A stretch of 64,000 nucleotides of DNA from NCBI GenBank assembly GCA_910584965.1, contig CAJUDZ010000003.1, positions 150,010-214,009 on the forward strand, given 5' to 3'. This document shows, in pieces, positions 18,286-27,871 of the stretch (position 1 is its first letter; the number at the start of each line of letters is the position of its first letter). Position numbers and translations under genes: made by a program. Under the pieces are notes generated by a model. That model made no database searches, was not told the origin of the DNA, and was given only the letters and a program-made list of their open reading frames with translations. Source of the DNA: an uncultured Lachnospiraceae bacterium. Its GTDB lineage: Bacteria > Bacillota > Clostridia > Lachnospirales > Lachnospiraceae.

Positions 18286-19215
18286 ATGATTTATGACTGT
18301 ATTCCGTTTTTTAATGAACTGGATATCTTGAAGCTTCGGCTTCATGTGATGGCGCCTTATGTGGATAAATTCGTCATCGAAGAGTCTTCCGTGACCTTTT
18401 CCGGAGAGCCAAAGCCGATGACTTTTGCGGAAAACAGAGAGATGTTTGCGGAGTTTGCGGATAAAATCCTGTATGTGGCGGTGGAAAATTCCCCGATGGA
18501 CGTGACGACCCATGAGCGGGACAAGTTTCAGAAAAACCAGCTGATACGGGCGATGGGGGACTGCCGGCCGGAAGATATCGTTATTTTCAGCGATGTGGAT
18601 GAAATACCGAATCCCGAGGCGCTCATGGAAGTAATCGCTCATTTCGATGCGTCCAAAATCTATCATTTTGCGCAGAGAATGTTTTACTGCTTTTTGAATA
18701 TGGAAGAAGTTTCCGGAAATCTGCTGTCGATTACCGGCGAATTTCCGGGCGTCTCCCCAAGACAGTGGCTTGGGACAAAGGTATGCAGTTTCGGCAGTCT
18801 GCCGAAAGAAGGCATCGTCTATCTGCGGGAAGTCTCCGTGCATGCGCCGTGCAGCGTCAGGGTAGCGGACGGCGGCTGGCATTTCGGCTATATGGGAGGC
18901 TACGGGGAAAGAGACGTGGCGAAGCGCATCGGCGATAAAGTGAAGGCGGCGGCGCACCAGGAGTATAACACGTCCCGGTATCTGACGGAAGCGCTGGACA
19001 GACTGCTCTGCGGGGAAGACATTTTCGGAAGGGATGCCCGGTTTGTCCGGGTGGAAATCGACGATTCCTATCCGGCTTATCTGCGGGAACATATGGCGGA
19101 ATACGATTATCTGCTGGCGCCGCCGGTCAGCGGGCTCAGAATTTTCTGGAAAAGGAATCTGCTTTCGGCAAAACAGCTTCTCAGGAAAATACACGGAAAA
19201 CTAAGGCGGGGATGA
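18286..19215 (+). CDS. GT17-family glycosyltransferase
   Basis: 309 residues from the ATG at 18286 (AGAAGGG upstream). MIYDCIPFFNELDILKLRL starts the protein in the way usual for GT17, and FSDVDEIPNP (about 102-111) is its central motif. The family is named for eukaryotic bisecting N-acetylglucosaminyltransferase MGAT3, with many bacterial members of unproved specificity. The C-terminal WHFGYMGGYGERDVAKR block also fits. Transfer of a hexosamine is a guess from the family name only. Confidence 0.85.
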   Translation: MIYDCIPFFNELDILKLRLHVMAPYVDKFVIEESSVTFSGEPKPMTFAENREMFAEFADKILYVAVENSPMDVTTHERDKFQKNQLIRAMGDCRPEDIVIFSDVDEIPNPEALMEVIAHFDASKIYHFAQRMFYCFLNMEEVSGNLLSITGEFPGVSPRQWLGTKVCSFGSLPKEGIVYLREVSVHAPCSVRVADGGWHFGYMGGYGERDVAKRIGDKVKAAAHQEYNTSRYLTEALDRLLCGEDIFGRDARFVRVEIDDSYPAYLREHMAEYDYLLAPPVSGLRIFWKRNLLSAKQLLRKIHGKLRRG

Positions 19216-19236
19216 GGAAAGGACGGGAAGGCAACA

Positions 19237-20481
19237 GTGGGGATTCGGAATTTTTATGGCATTGTATGGAAGTATAAAATACCGCAGCTTCTGTTCTATA
19301 TCGGGCTTTCGGCCGAGCTGATTATCGTCATTATTGACAAAAGCAATTACATAAATCCCATAGAGGGCCTGCTGTTCCGCGTTACCTTTCTGCTTTTTGG
19401 CCTGAAGCTTGTCTGTACGGGATATACGTGGAAGGAGTGGTGCCTGATCGCCGTTCTGGAGCTGGTATCGCTGATTTCTTACCGGGTGACGGGACGGAAC
19501 GATCTCATCCGCATCGTGACATTCACGGCGGCCTGCAAGGGCATTCCGTTAAAGCAGATGATCCGGTACGCTTTTTATGTGACGCTTGCGGGCTGTATGG
19601 TCATCGTTTTTCTGGCGGTGGCGGGGATTTATGGCGATATGAGCCTGACTGCGGATTACGGGAGAGAATGGGCGGTTACTTATGGGGGCAGCAGCGTTGA
19701 GACCAGGTATACGCTGGGAATGGGCCATCCGAACGCGCTTTCCTGTATGTTTCTGATGCTTCTTGCGATGGGGATTTACGGATATGACAAACGGCAGAAA
19801 TGGTATGTTTATCTGTTTCTGATGCTGCTCAATATCGGCATCTACGGTCTGACGGATTCCAAGACCAGCATGCTCGTGGCGACGATGCTGCTGCTCGCGT
19901 CTTTCGTGATGACGTACTGCAGATTTTTCCGGGAGAAGTTCATTGCTTATCTGGGCGGCTTTCTCGTATTCGCGCTGTGCGTGGGTTTTTCGGTGGACGC
20001 GGCGGCGAACGCGCCCCGGGTAATGGAGGCGTGGCGGCTTTATGTGTATTGCGATGCGATGCCCGAAGATAATCATACCCGCATACTGCTGCAGGCGGAT
20101 AAGTTCATGAACGGCCGGATCAAATCGCTGACCGATTCCGAAAGAAATGACGGAACGATCGAAACCTGGTCTGCATTTTCCTGCCCGGAGAATATGGATT
20201 ATTATTTTGACATGGGGTGGGTGAAGCTGTTTTACCGGTACGGCGTTGTTCCCGGCATCCTGTACTGCGCCGCGTGCGCCGCGCTTCTGTGGCAGTTTTA
20301 CCGGAAAAAGGATGCCTTCGGGCTTGTCGTATTTACGGTGCTTGCGGTCTATTCCGTAATGGAGGCGCATTTATTTTCGGTTTATATCGGAAGGAACTTT
20401 CTCCTGATGATGATGGGAAGCTATTTTCTGCCTTCTTCCGGCTGTCAGCCGGCGGCGATTGAAATTTCTCCGAAAAAATGA
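19237..20481 (+). CDS. wzy: O-antigen polymerase-like membrane protein (Wzy type, first copy)
   Basis: 414 residues with about ten hydrophobic segments and a large outer loop between about residues 250 and 330, the usual build of Wzy polymerases that join lipid-linked repeat units outside the membrane. The GMGHPNALSCMF block in mid-protein resembles the FxHPN pattern often seen in Firmicute Wzy proteins and recurs as GFTHPNILH in the second copy at 30068. Start is a GTG with GGGAAGG about 5 bases upstream. Wzy proteins are poorly conserved, so the call rests on topology and neighbours (the initiating transferase follows directly). Confidence 0.75.
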   Translation: MGIRNFYGIVWKYKIPQLLFYIGLSAELIIVIIDKSNYINPIEGLLFRVTFLLFGLKLVCTGYTWKEWCLIAVLELVSLISYRVTGRNDLIRIVTFTAACKGIPLKQMIRYAFYVTLAGCMVIVFLAVAGIYGDMSLTADYGREWAVTYGGSSVETRYTLGMGHPNALSCMFLMLLAMGIYGYDKRQKWYVYLFLMLLNIGIYGLTDSKTSMLVATMLLLASFVMTYCRFFREKFIAYLGGFLVFALCVGFSVDAAANAPRVMEAWRLYVYCDAMPEDNHTRILLQADKFMNGRIKSLTDSERNDGTIETWSAFSCPENMDYYFDMGWVKLFYRYGVVPGILYCAACAALLWQFYRKKDAFGLVVFTVLAVYSVMEAHLFSVYIGRNFLLMMMGSYFLPSSGCQPAAIEISPKK

Positions 20482-20487
20482 TATGAT
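20459..20487 (+). promoter_or_regulatory. Predicted promoter before the initiating sugar transferase
   Basis: TTGAAA (20459-20464) and TATGAT (20482-20487) are 17 bases apart, each one base from consensus. The site spans the stop codon of the Wzy-like gene and would start RNA about 30 bases before the ATG at 20523. A perfect six-base hairpin (20438-20452) lies just upstream without a T-run. A separate promoter here would let the initiating enzyme and everything after it be expressed apart from the upstream genes. Confidence 0.6.
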
Positions 20488-20522
20488 GAGACAATAATCA
20501 AACGAACGCGAAAGGTGTGCCT

Positions 20523-21935
20523 ATGAACCGTAGAAAGAAAATTATAGAGAGTTATTGCCTGCTGTTTGTAGACTTAATTACGATTACGATCTCTTTTATG
20601 CTTGCCCTTTTGCTGCGTTATCAGAAGTTCAGCAGAGTAATGGAGCCGGAGCTCCATTTTATGGGGTTTGTCTGTTTTCTGCTGTTCTGTACCATGTACA
20701 GTTTTCTGCTCGACTGGAACAGGGATTTTCTGACGCGCGGCGTGTTCGTGGAATTGATTGCGGTCCTGAAATACAATCTGTTTATGGCGCTCGCCTTTTC
20801 CATGGTGCTGTTCGTTACGCAGAAGGGTATTGATTTTTCAAGACTTGTCTGGGGGTATTTTACGGTATTCGACATGATACTCGGATGGCTTGTGCGCCTC
20901 CTTGCCAAAAGGGTGCTCCGGGTCTATTTTATGTCCCGGTCCAATCAGGTCAAGATCATGATCATCGCGAAAGATGCCGTGTTGGACAAGACGGTCGGCA
21001 GCCTGAAAAAATCGCTGGATATCAATTATGAGATCGTGGCGCTCGCCTGTGTGGATGCGGACAGAAAGGGCGTCGTTATAGACGGCGTCAAAGTGACGGC
21101 GGACGGCGGAAACGTCATTGAGACGGCGAGGCAGATGCCGCTCGATGAAGTGTTCATCAATCTGCCGGACGAAAATATGGAATATGTGAAATATATTATC
21201 TATGAACTGGAATCCATGGGAATCTCCTGCCATTTTAACATCGACATTATCGACAGGCCGCAGAAGGAAGTCCGTGTCGGAAGGTTTGCGGATTATACGG
21301 TGGTGACCTATTCCATAAACCATTTTGATTACAGAAGGCTGTTTTTAAAGCGCCTGCTGGACATCGTGGGCGGGCTTACGGGCCTGCTGATTACGGGCAT
21401 CGCAATGCCGTTCGTGGCGCTTGCGATCAAACTGGATTCTCCGGGCCCCGTCTTTTTTGCGCAGACGAGAATCGGAAAGAACGGCCGGCGTTTTAAGATT
21501 TATAAATTCCGCTCCATGTATATCGATGCGGAGGCGCGGAAAAAGGAGCTGGAAAGGCAGAACGAGATGCAGGGGCTGATGTTTAAGATGGAAAACGATC
21601 CGCGCATTACAAAAGTGGGGAAGTTTATCCGTAAAACGAGCATAGACGAGCTCCCGCAGTTTTATAATATCCTGAAAGGCGATATGAGCCTGGTCGGGAC
21701 GAGGCCGCCGACAGAAGACGAATTTGAACAGTATAATTCCCATTACCGGAGGCGCATCAGCATGACGCCGGGACTGACCGGATTGTGGCAGATCAGCGGC
21801 CGGAGCGAAATCATCGATTTTGACGAAGTGGTAAAACTTGATTTGGAATATATCGATAACTGGACGATGGGGCTGGACATTAAAATTTTATTCCAGACAA
21901 TCTGGGTGGTGCTGACCGGAAAGGGTTCCAAATGA
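20523..21935 (+). CDS. Polyprenyl-phosphate sugar phosphotransferase (WcaJ/WbaP type), initiating enzyme
   Basis: 470 residues. Four to five N-terminal membrane segments, a cytoplasmic middle domain, then a bacterial sugar transferase domain from about residue 274: KRLLDIVGG, KIYKFRSMY, DPRITKVGKFIRKTSIDELPQ and GDMSLVGTRPP. This polytopic class attaches the first sugar-1-phosphate to undecaprenyl phosphate and so starts repeat-unit synthesis on the inner leaflet. It is the only such enzyme in the window. I use the ATG at 20523 (GAAAGG upstream) rather than the GTG two codons earlier. Its ATGA overlaps the next gene. Confidence 0.93.
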   Translation: MNRRKKIIESYCLLFVDLITITISFMLALLLRYQKFSRVMEPELHFMGFVCFLLFCTMYSFLLDWNRDFLTRGVFVELIAVLKYNLFMALAFSMVLFVTQKGIDFSRLVWGYFTVFDMILGWLVRLLAKRVLRVYFMSRSNQVKIMIIAKDAVLDKTVGSLKKSLDINYEIVALACVDADRKGVVIDGVKVTADGGNVIETARQMPLDEVFINLPDENMEYVKYIIYELESMGISCHFNIDIIDRPQKEVRVGRFADYTVVTYSINHFDYRRLFLKRLLDIVGGLTGLLITGIAMPFVALAIKLDSPGPVFFAQTRIGKNGRRFKIYKFRSMYIDAEARKKELERQNEMQGLMFKMENDPRITKVGKFIRKTSIDELPQFYNILKGDMSLVGTRPPTEDEFEQYNSHYRRRISMTPGLTGLWQISGRSEIIDFDEVVKLDLEYIDNWTMGLDIKILFQTIWVVLTGKGSK

Positions 21936-23011
21936 AAATTTGTATGATTGTGCCGAATCCTTCCGTAAAAGGCGGCATCGCGTCCGTGGTAAACGGGTAC
22001 AGGGGTTCTGCGCTGGAAAAAACACACACGGTCCGTTATGTGGAATCTTACTGCGACGGAAATAAGATACAGAAGCTTCTCAAAGCGCTCGGCGGATATT
22101 GTCATTTTCTGAAAATACTGCTTTTTGACAGACCGGATATCGTGCATGTCCATTCCTCTTTCGGACCGAGCTTTTACCGGAAAATGCCGTTTATTTATGT
22201 AAGCGGACTCTGGCATATTCCGGTTGTGAATCACATTCACGGTTCGGAGATCGGGCGTTTTTACGAGGATGCTTCCGCATCAAAAAAGAGGCTCGTGCGG
22301 AGAGTTTATGGGAAATGCAGCCGCCTGATCGTACTTTCGGAGGAATGGAAGCAGAAAATTTCAAAGATCGTACCGTCCGGGCGGATCGACGTGCTGGAAA
22401 ATTACTGTGTGCTGCCCGAAGAGCCCTATGACAGCGGGAGAAACCGGAACCAGATATTATATCTGGGCAAGCTGGAAAGGGATAAGGGAAGTTTTGATAT
22501 GGCCGATATTCTGCGGAACGTCATAAAAGAGTGCCCGCAGGCGCGCCTCGTCATGGCAGGCGACGGCCGGATGGAACAGGTAAAAAACGCATTTGCGGAG
22601 AAGGATCTTCTGCCATACGTCAGATTTACCGGCTGGGTACGCGGAGAAGAGAAGGAGAAACTGCTGCGGGAAAGCGCCGTTTTCCTGTTTCCGAGCTACC
22701 ATGAAGCGATGCCGGTGTCGGTTCTGGAAGCGATGGGTTATGGAATGGGGATTGTAACGACGGCCGTTGGCGGGATACTGCGGCTGATTCAGGACCGGGA
22801 AAACGGCTGTCTGGAAACGCCCGGCGATTCTGTCAGGATGGCGGAAGATGTGGCCGCCCTTCTGCGGGAGGAAGAATTGTGCCGCAGACTTGGGCTTCGT
22901 GCAAGGGAGACGGCGGCGGAAAAGTACAGTCTGGAAATTCATCTGCGGAATCTGGAGCGGATTTACCGGAAGGCCTGCGGCGGTCTTTCGACGAAAAAGA
23001 ATGCAGGCTGA
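21932..23011 (+). CDS. GT4-family glycosyltransferase
   Basis: 359 residues. NPSVKGGIASVVNGY near the N-terminus, HVHSSFGPSF (acceptor-side loop), GDGRMEQ and SYHEAMPVSVLEAMGYG near the C-terminus mark a GT-B enzyme of family 4. The start codon overlaps the stop of the initiating transferase by four bases, so it is a good candidate for adding the second sugar of the repeat unit. That order is inference from position. Confidence 0.9.
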   Translation: MKICMIVPNPSVKGGIASVVNGYRGSALEKTHTVRYVESYCDGNKIQKLLKALGGYCHFLKILLFDRPDIVHVHSSFGPSFYRKMPFIYVSGLWHIPVVNHIHGSEIGRFYEDASASKKRLVRRVYGKCSRLIVLSEEWKQKISKIVPSGRIDVLENYCVLPEEPYDSGRNRNQILYLGKLERDKGSFDMADILRNVIKECPQARLVMAGDGRMEQVKNAFAEKDLLPYVRFTGWVRGEEKEKLLRESAVFLFPSYHEAMPVSVLEAMGYGMGIVTTAVGGILRLIQDRENGCLETPGDSVRMAEDVAALLREEELCRRLGLRARETAAEKYSLEIHLRNLERIYRKACGGLSTKKNAG

Positions 23012-23034
23012 GAGAAAGGCGGCATGGCTGTTAA

Positions 23035-24060
23035 ATGAAAAAGAAAAATGATAAAATCAGCGTAATCGTGGCGGTCTATAACGTCCATGATTACCTTGAA
23101 CAGTGCATAGACAGTATATTACTGCAGACCTATGAAAATCTGGAACTGCTGCTGATCGACGACGAATCGACGGACGGCAGCGGCGAAATCTGCGACAGAT
23201 ACGCAGATCAGGATGAACGGGTGCGGGTTTTCCATCAGAAAAACAGCGGCTGTACCGCGGCGTCTTTACTGGGACTGCGGGAAGCGGCCGGGGATTATAT
23301 CATGTTCGTTGACAGCGACGACTATGTGGAAACGGAAATGCTGCGGGAAATGATGAAACACCTTGTCGGGAAAAAGGGGGAAGTCGTATGCTGCAACCAT
23401 ATTCTGGAGAAAAAAAGAACAACCCTGCCCGCCGTCTGTCCCGCCGCACCCGGCGTTTACGAGGGCGAAAAGCTGAAAAAGGAAATAAAGAATAAGCTGA
23501 TCGGAAACGAACAGCGCACCATTCCGCTGTCCCGCTGCATGAAATTGTTTGAAAAATCCGTTTTTGAAGGGAACGAGAAATTTCGGGACACTTCGATTCT
23601 GATGGGGGACGATTTGACGATCGTATTTCCGGCGATGCTTAACAGCACAAGGGTCGTAGTGATGAAGGACGCTCTGTTCTATCATTACCGTTATGTGGAA
23701 AACTCCACGGTGCACGGTTATCTGACGAACATGCTGGAGGGGCTCAACCGGCTGCGGAAATTTTTGTACACCGTCTCGGAGGCAAAGGGCTTTCAGGATA
23801 TGCAGGGGGCGATTGAAAGAGAATACTGCTATATGCTGCTGCTCATCATGAAGAATGAGCTCCGCAATCCCGACAGGAGTTATCTGCGGAATATCCGTGA
23901 AATTTTTCTGGATGAAAACGTGCGGAAATGCGTTTTAAATACGCCGGTTTCCGTCAGGGAGCGTTCCAATCAGTTATTATATCTGGGCATGCAGTATCCG
24001 GAAAAACTGCTGCTGAGGATGCTGCGGGTCATCATCCGCATTTATGACAGAAAAAAATAG
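23035..24060 (+). CDS. GT2-family glycosyltransferase
   Basis: 341 residues, GT-A fold. VIVAVYNVHDYLEQCIDS, DDESTDGSGE and VDSDDYVE are the nucleotide- and metal-binding blocks. DDESTD replaces the more usual DDGSTD, with Glu for Gly, a minor change in the nucleotide-binding loop. The C-terminal half is helical and soluble. AGAAAGG lies about 17 bases upstream, so initiation looks weaker than for neighbours. Confidence 0.88.
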   Translation: MKKKNDKISVIVAVYNVHDYLEQCIDSILLQTYENLELLLIDDESTDGSGEICDRYADQDERVRVFHQKNSGCTAASLLGLREAAGDYIMFVDSDDYVETEMLREMMKHLVGKKGEVVCCNHILEKKRTTLPAVCPAAPGVYEGEKLKKEIKNKLIGNEQRTIPLSRCMKLFEKSVFEGNEKFRDTSILMGDDLTIVFPAMLNSTRVVVMKDALFYHYRYVENSTVHGYLTNMLEGLNRLRKFLYTVSEAKGFQDMQGAIEREYCYMLLLIMKNELRNPDRSYLRNIREIFLDENVRKCVLNTPVSVRERSNQLLYLGMQYPEKLLLRMLRVIIRIYDRKK

Positions 24061-24073
24061 AAAGGAAAATGGC

Positions 24074-25255
24074 GTGGATAACAGATTAGTGATGTATCTG
24101 CATGGAGGAAGCGGGAATCATGGCTGTGAGGCGATCGTGAACAGCACGTGCCATATGATCGAAGAACTTCCCAAATTACTCGTAACGAACAGCGAAAAGG
24201 AGGACAACTTCTATTCGCTGGCCGGTTTATGCGACGTATTACAGGAACGGAAAATAGCCGAACATTTCGCGGCCCATGTGTGGTATTATGCCTGGCGCGC
24301 CCTGTTCCATGACCCGGAATCGTTCATGCGTTACCGTTTTCGGGACGTACTCGGCAAAAACCTGGCGCCGCTGTATGTATCGGTGGGCGGCGATATGTAT
24401 TGTTATGAGATTTCCAAAAAAGAGGCGATTCTGGCAAACCGCACCTTCTGCCGGGCAGGGGCCAAGACGGTCTTATGGGGCTGTTCCCTGGAGCCGGAGC
24501 TGTTAAAAGAACCGGAAGTTGTGGAAGATATGAAGCGGTATGCGCTGATTACGCCGCGGGAATCCATTACGTTTCAGGCGCTTTCGGAGGCGGGCGTTAC
24601 GGAGAACGTGAAATTCTTTCCGGATCCGGCCTTTTCCCTGAAGCCGGAAGAAACAAAGATGCCGGAAAACTTCCCCGAAGGAAGGACGATCGGCATCAAT
24701 ATCAGCCCGATGATCGTCCGTTACGAGAAAGAACCGGGCATTACCATACAAAACTATCGGAAACTGATCGAGCATATTCTGCGGACTTCGGATAACAGTG
24801 TGGCGCTCATACCGCATGTGATCTGGAAAAACAATGACGACCGGCTGACGCTTGCCCGGTTATATCAGGGATACGAGGAAAACGAGCGGGTTATGCTCTT
24901 TTCCGACCAAAACTGCGGACAGTTAAAATATGTGATCTCGAAATGCAGGGCTTTCATCGGTGCGAGAACGCACGCCACGATTGCGGCCTATTCCGGCAAT
25001 GTGCCCACGCTGGTTGTCGGATACTCCGTCAAGGCGCTCGGCATTGCACGGGATTTATTCGGGAACGAGGAAAATTATGTACTGCCCGTACAGACGCTTC
25101 AGGAGCCGGATGCGCTGATTCGCGCCTATGAATGGCTGATGGAGCGGGAAGAAGAGATTCGTTCACATTTGTGTGAGATCATGCCGGAGTACTGCGGGAA
25201 GGCGGCACAGGCGGGAAGAGAGATTCGGACACTATGGAAACAGGTAACGGCGTGA
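24074..25255 (+). CDS. Polysaccharide pyruvyltransferase-family protein
   Basis: 393 residues from a GTG at 24074 preceded at 7 bases by AAAGGA; the earlier ATG at 24044 lies inside the previous gene. LHGGSGNHGCEAIV (near N-terminus), VSVGGDMYCYE, ITPRESIT and the C-terminal FIGARTHATIAAYSG block with PTLVVGYSVKA match the PS_pyruv_trans family, which includes CsaB and ketal pyruvyltransferases using phosphoenolpyruvate. The likely effect is a negatively charged pyruvate ketal on one sugar. Some members of the family have other roles, so the exact reaction is not certain. Confidence 0.85.
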   Translation: MDNRLVMYLHGGSGNHGCEAIVNSTCHMIEELPKLLVTNSEKEDNFYSLAGLCDVLQERKIAEHFAAHVWYYAWRALFHDPESFMRYRFRDVLGKNLAPLYVSVGGDMYCYEISKKEAILANRTFCRAGAKTVLWGCSLEPELLKEPEVVEDMKRYALITPRESITFQALSEAGVTENVKFFPDPAFSLKPEETKMPENFPEGRTIGINISPMIVRYEKEPGITIQNYRKLIEHILRTSDNSVALIPHVIWKNNDDRLTLARLYQGYEENERVMLFSDQNCGQLKYVISKCRAFIGARTHATIAAYSGNVPTLVVGYSVKALGIARDLFGNEENYVLPVQTLQEPDALIRAYEWLMEREEEIRSHLCEIMPEYCGKAAQAGREIRTLWKQVTA

Positions 25256-26286
25256 TACGGGATTTGATCAGCATTATCGTTCCGGTATATAACGGGGAAG
25301 CCTGGATCGGAAGATGTGTGCAGAGCATTCAGGCGCAGACCTATACGATGTGGGAGCTTCTTCTGATCGACGGCGCTTCCTCAGACAGAACGCCCGCCCT
25401 CTGTGAAGCATGGCAGGAGCGGGACGGGCGGATCCGCGTGTTCCGTTCCGATAAAAACCGGGGCGTTTCCTATGGGAGGAATACCGGACTGAGGAAAGCC
25501 GCGGGAGAATATCTTTTTTTTGCGGACGCCGACGACTGGTTACAGCCGGACTGCCTTTCCCGGTTATATGAGGAAATACGGCAGGAAGGCGTTCAGATCG
25601 CGGGATGCGGCTTTGAACGATGTTCCGACCGGGACTGGGAAGAAGCCCGCAGGCCGCCGGAACATGTATATGGACGGAAGCTGACTGCGGGAAAAGATTT
25701 TCTGGCGGAGGGCATCTTAAATCAGGATACCCGCTGCTGGGGGAAACTGTACCGGCGGACGCTTCTGGACGGACACTTTTTCAGGGAAGATTATACGATC
25801 GGGGAGGACATGCTGTTTCTCTGGGAAGCCGCCCGGAAAGCCGAATGGGTCAGCAGCAGCGAATACCCCGGCTATTGTTATTATTATAACGAAAACGGCA
25901 CGATGCTGCGGCCCTTCCGGGATTCGGACATCGATCAGATACGGTGCTGGCAGCTCGTGCTTGAAACCATATGCGCGGAAAACGAAGCCGCCGCGGGAAG
26001 ACGCGCCAATGCGCCGTACGGACCGGAAGTTCTGCAGAAAGCCGCTTCGATTCTGCTGATTTCCTGTATGCTGACTGTGGGGAAGTTTTCCATGCTGCCG
26101 GCCGGGGAGAAAAAGAAACATGCCGGACTGAAAGAAAAGTGCAGTCATACGGTAGAGGAAACATTGAAGACAGAAGGGGCCTATGAAAAACTGGACCGGG
26201 GGTACCGGCTGAAAGTCAGCCTGTACCGGAGGCTTCCGGGCCTGTATATCGGATTATACGGCCTGTTGAAAAAAGGAAAGCGGTAA
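25234..26286 (+). CDS. GT2-family glycosyltransferase
   Basis: 350 residues. IIVPVYNGEAWIGRCVQS, IDGASSDRTP and FADADDW are the GT2 blocks; DADDW is the metal-binding motif. The nucleotide loop has IDGASSD in place of DDGSTD. The ATG at 25234 overlaps the pyruvyltransferase gene by 22 bases and has no clear ribosome binding site; a GTG at 25252 forming a GTGA overlap is an equally good start and would remove six residues. Confidence 0.87.
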   Translation: METGNGVIRDLISIIVPVYNGEAWIGRCVQSIQAQTYTMWELLLIDGASSDRTPALCEAWQERDGRIRVFRSDKNRGVSYGRNTGLRKAAGEYLFFADADDWLQPDCLSRLYEEIRQEGVQIAGCGFERCSDRDWEEARRPPEHVYGRKLTAGKDFLAEGILNQDTRCWGKLYRRTLLDGHFFREDYTIGEDMLFLWEAARKAEWVSSSEYPGYCYYYNENGTMLRPFRDSDIDQIRCWQLVLETICAENEAAAGRRANAPYGPEVLQKAASILLISCMLTVGKFSMLPAGEKKKHAGLKEKCSHTVEETLKTEGAYEKLDRGYRLKVSLYRRLPGLYIGLYGLLKKGKR

Positions 26287-26295
26287 AGGGACAAA

Positions 26296-27831
26296 ATGGG
26301 CAGAGTGCAGAAGGCCGCGAAGAATATTTTCTTCGGCTACATCAGCAATTTCATGATTCTGATTCTGGGGTTCTGGCAGAGAGACGTCTTTATCCGGGTG
26401 CTCGGAGAAACGCTGCTCGGCGTGAATACGCTGTATGCGGATATCCTGAGCGTGTTATCGCTGGCGGAACTCGGCGTCGGCACGGCGTTAAATTACAGTC
26501 TGTATAAGCCGGTGGCCGGCCGGGATTATGAGAAAATCAAGTCTTATATGCGGCTTTATAAAAAGGCATATCTGACGATCGCCGGCGTCATTGCCGTCAT
26601 AGGGCTTGCGGTGACGCCCTTCCTGCCATTGCTGATTAAACCCGAAAGCCGGAGCGGCATCGCGGTAAGGGAACTGGTCATCTATTACCTGATTTTTCTC
26701 TTCAATACGGTCAGCACGTATTTTGTGGCTTATAAATACAGTCTTGTCAACGCGGAACAAAAGGATTATATTCAGACTAATATCACAACGATTACGAAGA
26801 TCGTTACGGTCTGCATTCAGATCGTCGTCCTGCATGTGACGAAAAGTTTTCTTTTATATCTGTTGACCCATGCGGTCATCGAACTGCTTCAGAAAATTAT
26901 CGTCAGCGTGTACCTGAACAGGCTTTATCCCTATCTGAAAGAACGGAACGTGGAGAAGCTGACGAAAGCGGAAACGGATGTTGTCGTCACGAAGAGCAAG
27001 GCGCTGATGTTTCATAAAATAGGGGATGTGGCCAGATTACAGACGGACAGCATTATCATCACGTATTTTATCGACGTGGCTTCGGTCGGTTTTGTCGGAA
27101 ATTATAATTATGTGATCACTTACGGCGCCAATTTTATCAACCTGATTTTCAATTCCGTCATTTCCGGGCTCGGCAACCTTGTCGCGACGGAATCGAAGGA
27201 AAAGCAGTACAGCATTTTTAAAGTATACCGCTTTTTTGCCTGCTGGCTGTACGGCTTCGCGGCGGTTGGTTTTTTCCTGCTTCTGACGCCGCTCATCACC
27301 GGGCTGTGGCTGGATGAGAGCTGGAAGCTGGGACAGACGGTGCTCAGCCTGATTTTGATCGATTTTTACTTTAAAGGCGGCAGAGTCGTACTGCTGAATT
27401 ATAAGATTGCGGCGGGGGTGTTTGAACAGGATAAATATTTATCCATCATTCAGGGAGCCGTGAATCTTGTGATTTCCATCGTCGGGGCGAAGTATATCGG
27501 TCTGGCCGGCGTTTATATCGGAACGGTGGTATCCGGCGTCATGGCAAACCTTGTCAGGCCCATCATCATTTACAGGGACTGTTTTGCGAGAAGCGCGTGG
27601 GATTATTTTAAAGATTCCCTGAAATATATTTGCACGATTCTGGGGATTCTTTTAGTATTGTTACCTGTAAAAAAATTCCTGCTGGCCCAGGTGAATATAC
27701 TGACTTTTCTTCTGACGGCGGGAATCGTTACGATAGTGTATAATCTTGTTTTTATCTGTTTCTTCCGGAAAACGGAGGAATTTGGATACTTGCTGTCGGT
27801 AGTATGCAGGAAATTTCGGAAAAAGGCATAG
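26296..27831 (+). CDS. wzx: Wzx-like flippase (MOP superfamily)
   Basis: 511 residues with 12 to 14 hydrophobic segments and no large soluble domain. The AAKNIFFGYISNF opening and the AELGVGTALNYSLYKP block after the second segment are typical of oligosaccharide repeat-unit translocases. It should move the undecaprenyl-diphosphate-linked repeat unit across the membrane for Wzy-type polymerization. It is the only MOP-type flippase seen, while two Wzy-like proteins are present. ATG at 26296 follows AAAGGGA. Confidence 0.9.
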   Translation: MGRVQKAAKNIFFGYISNFMILILGFWQRDVFIRVLGETLLGVNTLYADILSVLSLAELGVGTALNYSLYKPVAGRDYEKIKSYMRLYKKAYLTIAGVIAVIGLAVTPFLPLLIKPESRSGIAVRELVIYYLIFLFNTVSTYFVAYKYSLVNAEQKDYIQTNITTITKIVTVCIQIVVLHVTKSFLLYLLTHAVIELLQKIIVSVYLNRLYPYLKERNVEKLTKAETDVVVTKSKALMFHKIGDVARLQTDSIIITYFIDVASVGFVGNYNYVITYGANFINLIFNSVISGLGNLVATESKEKQYSIFKVYRFFACWLYGFAAVGFFLLLTPLITGLWLDESWKLGQTVLSLILIDFYFKGGRVVLLNYKIAAGVFEQDKYLSIIQGAVNLVISIVGAKYIGLAGVYIGTVVSGVMANLVRPIIIYRDCFARSAWDYFKDSLKYICTILGILLVLLPVKKFLLAQVNILTFLLTAGIVTIVYNLVFICFFRKTEEFGYLLSVVCRKFRKKA

Positions 27832-27871
27832 CGGAAAGCCGGGGAGACATCTATGGCAGGGAGAGCGGAGC

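Noticed and set aside
18151..19194. 347-residue open frame on the - strand
   Set aside because: Exactly opposite the GT17 gene and lacking recognizable protein features.
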